Positions 28,061 to 31,951 of a stretch of DNA of 31,951 nucleotides are shown here, one piece after another. Origin of the DNA: Chara braunii (lineage: Eukaryota; Streptophyta; Charophyceae; Charales; Characeae). A program made the translations under genes and the position numbers. Position 1 is the first letter of the stretch; every line of letters begins with the position of its first letter. The stretch spans positions 8,451,601 through 8,483,551 of the forward strand of contig BFEA01000003.1 of NCBI GenBank assembly GCA_003427395.1, read 5' to 3'. Below the pieces are notes generated by a model. The model did no database searches. It had not been told where the DNA came from and saw nothing but the letters and a program-made list of their open reading frames with translations.

Positions 28061-28264
28061 TCACGTACGACAGACTACCTAGGTGCGCTGATTACTGAGT
28101 TTGGCCTATCTGACGAAGTAACTCGATCGATGGTGGATGCCTACAAGGAAGATCTCGTCATGATGGACATCATACGCAAACTAGAGGCTCAAGACAAGGT
28201 CGCATCACATGAGTTTGTGATTGTGGGTGGGTTACTCTTTCTTGAAAAGATAGGGTTTTAGAGA
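28061..28264 (+). pseudogene. Linker between RNase H and integrase
   Basis: Reads VDALSRTTDYLGALITEFGL and continues through a polar helical stretch to a stop at 28259-28261. The segment VDALSR is the usual junction after RNase H in gypsy elements. There is a frameshift relative to the preceding frame. Confidence 0.7.
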
Positions 28265-28600
28265 TTGTGTGTTCCGTCTAATGAGATTTTGCGCAGTTTA
28301 TTTTTACGCGAGTGTCATGATGCAACTGATCACGTTCATTACAAGAAGACTAGTGCTAACCTACTGCCGCGTTTTTGGTGGCCTAGCATGCTTGACGATG
28401 CAAAGAAGTTAAGACTTGTGAAGTCTGTCAGCGGGATAAGCCGCGAATTCAAGCACCGCTTGCGTTATTGAAGCCATTGCCTATTCCTATGGGTCCGGGA
28501 CAGTGTCTTCGTGGACTTCAAGGATACTCTCGTCACCAGCGAGAGTGGCAGGCGGCACATCTTTGTCATAGTGGACAAAAACCGCAAGGACTAAACATGT
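28265..28600 (+). pseudogene. Integrase zinc-binding domain and start of catalytic core
   Basis: H-x4-H (His codons 28316-28318 and 28331-28333) followed by KKTSANLLPRFWWPSM. After a frameshift near 28412 comes C-E-V-C (28417-28428) with QRDKPRIQAPL. This is the HHCC finger of retroelement integrases. The core begins with VFVDFKDTL, first catalytic Asp at 28514-28516. The stretch after FVIVDK is shorter than in the family, indicating a small internal deletion before 28600. Confidence 0.8.
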
Positions 28601-28613
28601 CATCCAGTTATTC

Positions 28614-29090
28614 ATGGATAACTGGGTGTGTGATTTTGGACTACATAAGACCATTGTCATTGACACTAATGTCTGGTTCATGAGTGAAATGTGGAAGAAG
28701 GCCGCTGAACAGATGGGCAGTCAACTCCAAATGACTTTGGGGTATCATCCTGAAGCCGATGGTCAAGCTGAACAGATGAATCGCGTGGTGCAGCATTTGC
28801 TTAGGCATTACATCAAGCCCAGCCAGGATGATTGGGTTGAGAAACTTCCTCTCATCGCCAGCCTGTACAATAACGTTGTACACAGCACCACGGGCGTCAG
28901 TCCCAATCAGCTGCATTTGGGATGGAGGCCTAGATCTGCTCTGGACTTCGTCCTTCCTGAAAACCGACTCGCTGAGACACCTGGAACCATTGAGTTTGGT
29001 GTCCAGTATGAGAAGCTGCTGCAGCAAGCTGTCGAGCAGATCAGAGAGTCTCAAGAGGCAATGATCGCCTCTGAGAACAAACACAGATGA
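28614..29090 (+). pseudogene. Integrase catalytic core, C-terminal part
   Basis: A 158-codon open frame. VCDFGLHKTIVIDTNVWFMS carries the second catalytic Asp (28662-28664). YHPEADGQAEQMNRVVQHLL carries the Glu (28770-28772) in the D-G-Q-x-E-x-x-N-R signature. WVEKLPLIASLYNNVVHSTT follows, as in gypsy integrases. The frame ends at a TGA at 29088-29090, just before the C-terminal domain. Confidence 0.9.
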
Positions 29091-29585
29091 CAGTCCACAT
29101 TTCAGGTAGGGGAACGTGATTGGGTAAAGGCAAGTGAATTAGGACAGGAATTTGGAATCTCTAGGAAACTGATGCCGCAGTATTTTGGTCCTTGGGAAGT
29201 TCTACATATTGTGGGTCGTGATTTGGATGGTCCCTCGTACGTCGTAAGAATCCCTGGTCATCTGCGCTCTTACCCTGTATTTCACACTCCCAAACTTGCA
29301 CCTTTCCCTGAGACAGATCAGTTCCCATCAAGGAGGTCAATGCTGCCCCCAACCATGGATGGCCACATGGACATCAACGACATTATGGAACATAGAGACT
29401 TGCCTGTTCTCAAGCCTATGGGCAGGGGAAGACTGTCGAAACCTATGAGGGAGTACAGCATCAGATTCAGGCATCATACGGATCCAAAGGAAGGTTGTTG
29501 GTTCACAAGAGAGGACCTCGTTAAAACGGCACCTCAGATCATGGCTGAGTACGAACGAAGACTGAAGGGGAAAGCACCTGCGTAG
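29091..29585 (+). pseudogene. Integrase C-terminal GPY/F module and chromodomain-like tail
   Basis: STFQVGERDWVKAS leads into a GPY/F-type segment (QYFGPWEVLHIVGRD, then YVVRIPGHLRSYPVFHTPKL). The last 70 residues read DINDIMEHRDL, YSIRFRHHTD, GCWFTREDL and IMAEYERRLKGK. This follows the strand and helix order of retrotransposon chromodomains that guide integration to chromatin, although the canonical aromatic cage residues are not all obvious. The open frame 29172-29585 is intact and ends with TAG. Confidence 0.8.
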
Positions 29586-29608
29586 AAGCATCTCAGCGGA
29601 CTTTTGAA

Positions 29609-29619
29609 GCTAAGGGGGA
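29609..29619 (+). other. Polypurine tract
   Basis: gctaaggggga directly before TGG, 23 bases after the last pol codon. This is the expected position for plus-strand priming next to the 3' LTR. Confidence 0.65.
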
Positions 29620-30368
29620 TGGAATGCGAGGATTGAGCCCTCGTGGGGCCCTTACAGACATGCAAGTGTTCTGGGCTGTGGCCCCCAGCAAGCATTGTGC
29701 CCGCCCGAAGTGAAGGCGGGCCTGAATATCCACGTGAGGCCTCTGTTCGACATTTTTCCATGTGTGGGGTATCAGACAGTTGGTTTCAAAGCAACGTGAG
29801 CCTTTGCTGGCTCTTTCCAGAAGCAATAGTTGTGCTGCACAGTTGAGCCCAGGGTCCCAGTTGGTTGCGCCTTGGGCACACACATTGGGAGGCCGACACA
29901 TCACGGATAAGAAAGCAGCATTGTCGTCACACAACCTCCATGGGCCAATGAGAATGCGGCAAACACTTGGAGCTTGGACGTGCCCAACCGTAACGGGCCC
30001 AGGCCCAAAACAGCAGAGGTGGGCCTGGGTGCAGATACTGGGGCCGGATTGGAAGCTACTGGAAACTTCCTCAGCCAGACACATGGCCACACTTTCCATA
30101 AAGGAAAGTGCCCTGCCCAGGCAGGCGCATTCAGGCCTGAGCAGGCGATGCGGCCACGCTGCTGCGCTGCCTTGCAATGCTGCGCTAAGCAGCCAGGCCC
30201 AGGTGCACGAGGGCGCACAGAGGTGAGAGGGCGCTGCGGTGGCAGCGGGGCACAGCGACCATAGTCGGGCCAAGTGTGCGGGTAGGCGGTGATGGCGATG
30301 GTGGTCTTCGGGTAGAAGGTGCATGCAGAGGGAGTCAAGGTGGGATGAGGGGAGGAGAGAGAACGTAC
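29620..30368 (+). repeat. Candidate 3' LTR (start defined, end unknown)
   Basis: Begins TGGAATGCGAGG after the polypurine tract. GC-rich, with a perfect 7-bp hairpin at 29699-29721 (gcccgcc / ggcgggc). The long overlapping minus-strand frames across it (up to 282 codons) are best explained by GC-rich composition. No 5' partner LTR is in the window, so length and terminal CA cannot be fixed; 30368 is an arbitrary stop. Confidence 0.45.
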
Positions 30369-30496
30369 CTGGTGTATGCTGGCGGTCGGCATTGGTGATG
30401 GCGTCACGTACATCTTCAACTTCGATGTGATCCAGTCGCACGAATGTAGATAGGATATATCGGCTGAGTAGTGTAGGCTGGGCACTGGGCGCCAGA
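30369..30496 (-). CDS. Possible isolated exon
   Basis: On the minus strand a cctacag acceptor word precedes 30496 and a strong donor ccaggtacgt follows 30369. One of two open frames between them reads STFVRLDHIEVEDVRDAITN, a protein-like acidic helix. No neighbouring exon can be identified and no family is recognised. Chance is a real alternative. Confidence 0.2.
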
Positions 30497-31551
30497 CTGT
30501 AGGAGCGACATTGGATACAGTGTTGTTGTGACCAGAGAGCGTTGGCATTGGCACTCGAGTTCGTTGTATTGCTCTTATTTGGATGGTATCTTGGTGCATT
30601 GTGCTCTCTGCTTGGTACATGACTATCTGGACTACTTCGTGATTTTGCAACTTGGATTTCTGTCTATCGCTCTCGCTCATATTCCTTGCATTAGCCTATT
30701 GCAGTTGAAAAAATCAAAATGAAAGAACGAGAGAAAACATTCAAATTTTAGACTCATCATTCCGTTCCAATAGATCACTGCTTTATTGCGACAAGGGGTG
30801 AGAAAGAAGGACAGTAAGCGAGTTTTAACACGAAGAGTTGATTCACTGATTCGTTGACTATCCTAATGCAGTCTGAAAAGTGAGACAGAAGAACAAAGGT
30901 ATTCAGACCGTCGATTCATTACTCCATTCAGTGGACCATTGCGAGAGAAGATGTGAAGGAAGGATAACCAAAGATTGTTCAGACGTGACCCGAACCTGAG
31001 TGGGAGACAAAATCCATCACACACATGAATATCAATTCGTAAAGCGTAAAGCGTCACTCCCGAAAGCTCATCTTTCTTGAAAAAAGAACCAACTCAGTCA
31101 TCCTTTACCACATTCGTGTGGCTTCCCTACGACCAGCTAGGAAAGCAATGGAAAAGGAGGGTGGAAAAAAGAGGAGGACAGAAAAGATGAAATATTGTAT
31201 CAGGCCATCCTGAGCACACTTGGCGCTAAGCGAGACCAATAGACCGATCCACAGGATGGGAGTGGTGATCCCTGAAGCGCTGTTCTGCTCCCGCCACAAG
31301 GAGTGTCATCAGAGAGGACATCTTCCATGGCCTTTGGAAGGAGGAGAGTGGGAAGTAGTTCTGAGATGGATGGGTTTCAATGGGAAGGGAGTGGAGAGAG
31401 GAGGTAGAAGGAAGTGAGTAGATGAAGTAAAGGAAGGCGAGAAAGGCCAGAAACACAAGGAAAGCAAGACAACGGCATGTTGATGGCTCCATAGTGTTGC
31501 GTCTGTCCTCCTCTTCCATCTCGGCCGGCCGCGTCCTGCAGGCATTCCAGT
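30497..31551. other. No gene seen
   Basis: Short unrelated ORFs on both strands. 31330-31480 is purine-rich (gga/aag words), giving Phe/Leu-rich frames on the minus strand. Confidence 0.5.
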
Positions 31552-31660
31552 CCCCAGCTGTCATGAGAGCTAAGCCCAGCGCACAGCAGCACCAAGCAAG
31601 AGCCCCAGCTGTTATGAGAACTAAGCCCGCCGCCCACCACACAGCAGCACCAAGCAAGGG
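31552..31660. repeat. 51-bp tandem duplication
   Basis: ccccagctgtcatgagagc begins at 31552 and recurs, slightly changed, at 31603. Both copies end cagcagcaccaagcaag. Copy 2 has about 7 extra bases (ccaccac). Confidence 0.85.
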
Positions 31661-31887
31661 CAGGCACCAGCGCTGAAATAAGGATTGCAAAGATGATAAA
31701 GATGCAAGAGACACACGCAGGCTTCCACCACCACCACTCAGTCCTGGAAAGTCATACTGCTACCGATGCTATGGCCAGATTGGGAATCAGGGCGAGGAGG
31801 AAGAGGGAAGCAAGAGAGAACGTACGTAAGAAAGTGAGCGGCGGCGTTGCAGGGCAGGTAGAGATGGCTCAGCGATAGTAATCCTGG

Positions 31888-31888
<1 letters not shown>

Positions 31889-31951
<63 letters not shown>
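31889..31951. repeat. (TG)n microsatellite at window end
   Basis: At least 31 TG dinucleotides, running off the end of the window. Confidence 0.97.

Larger units (their letters stand above)
25985..29620 (+). mobile_element. Ty3/gypsy retrotransposon, pol region with chromodomain-like C-terminus, decayed
   Basis: Domain order protease, reverse transcriptase, RNase H, integrase, then GPY/F and chromodomain-like tail is the gypsy (chromovirus-type) order. No gag or 5' LTR is recognisable upstream, so the copy is 5'-incomplete or its gag is unreadable. Homology could begin near 25800, where a plausible linker peptide is seen. It ends at the polypurine tract and candidate 3' LTR start (29609-29620). 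Stops, frameshifts, a 31-bp duplication and a 201-bp MITE insertion make it non-functional. Confidence 0.85.

Noticed and set aside
29766-29780. gggtatcagacag as a possible primer-binding site
   Set aside because: Too many mismatches to the tRNA-Met PBS, and it lies inside the 3' LTR side of the plus-strand element rather than after a 5' LTR.
29593-30441. 282-codon minus-strand ORF, the longest outside the gap
   Set aside because: It overlaps a second long frame (30680-29901) on the same strand and an opposite-strand frame. Composition is Cys/Leu/Pro/His-rich as expected from GC-rich DNA, it runs into the end of a plus-strand gypsy element, and it shows no motif.

Overview
This window is nuclear DNA from a repeat-rich eukaryote. 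It has no compact gene arrangement and no ribosome-binding sites. It carries long AC/TG microsatellites, many 16-28 bp A or T homopolymer runs, a 504-bp assembly gap (12333-12836) and wreckage of several transposon classes. The retroelement types suggest a plant-lineage genome: plant-type Ty3/gypsy gag-pol, a primer-binding site matching initiator tRNA-Met, and a LINE tail with a zf-RVT-like finger. A large-genome streptophyte alga such as a charophyte is my best guess. That is an inference from family style, not a database result.

Layout. 1-1300: AT-rich DNA, GTACGG-rich palindromic segments, a 39-bp duplication and an old MITE-like copy (1155-1284). 1300-2250: no recognisable gene. 2249-6287: a decayed Ty3/gypsy element on the minus strand. 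Reading from high to low coordinate it shows a candidate LTR edge (6287), a primer-binding site (6272-6283), a repeat-filled leader, gag with a CCHC knuckle, protease, and the first part of reverse transcriptase. 6287-8040: candidate LTR/flank with a 154-bp tandem duplication. 8044-9025: hydrophilic minus-strand ORF debris. 9214-9770: plus-strand LINE 3' fragment. 9846-9956: a 111-bp MITE with nearly perfect 31-bp inverted ends. 11788-13108: a tandem duplication interrupted by an inserted element (12008-12971) that contains the gap. 13100-18200: mostly unassignable DNA, microsatellites and weak ORFs.

18278-22106 is the most interesting part. Two diverged copies of a module of about 1.15 kb lie in opposite orientation (18278-19415 plus; 20931-22106 minus). 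Their six-frame translations share Cys/His-rich segments. One spacing pattern, C-x-H-x2-H-x4-C-P-x-C, recurs three times. Both copies carry stops and frameshifts, so they are remnants of a formerly coding mobile or multicopy gene that I cannot assign to a family.

22338-25460: two unassigned ORFs and a 1.9-kb ORF desert. 25985-29620: a second Ty3/gypsy element on the plus strand. It retains protease, reverse transcriptase, RNase H, integrase and a C-terminal GPY/F plus chromodomain-like region, all broken by stops and frameshifts. Its RT is split by a 201-bp MITE with a TAA target duplication. It is followed by a polypurine tract and the start of a candidate 3' LTR. 29620-31951: GC-rich LTR/flank, possible single exons of low confidence, a 51-bp duplication and a terminal TG microsatellite.

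No intact host gene is supported anywhere in the window. The coding signals that can be read are mobile-element remnants or short ORFs of unknown status.
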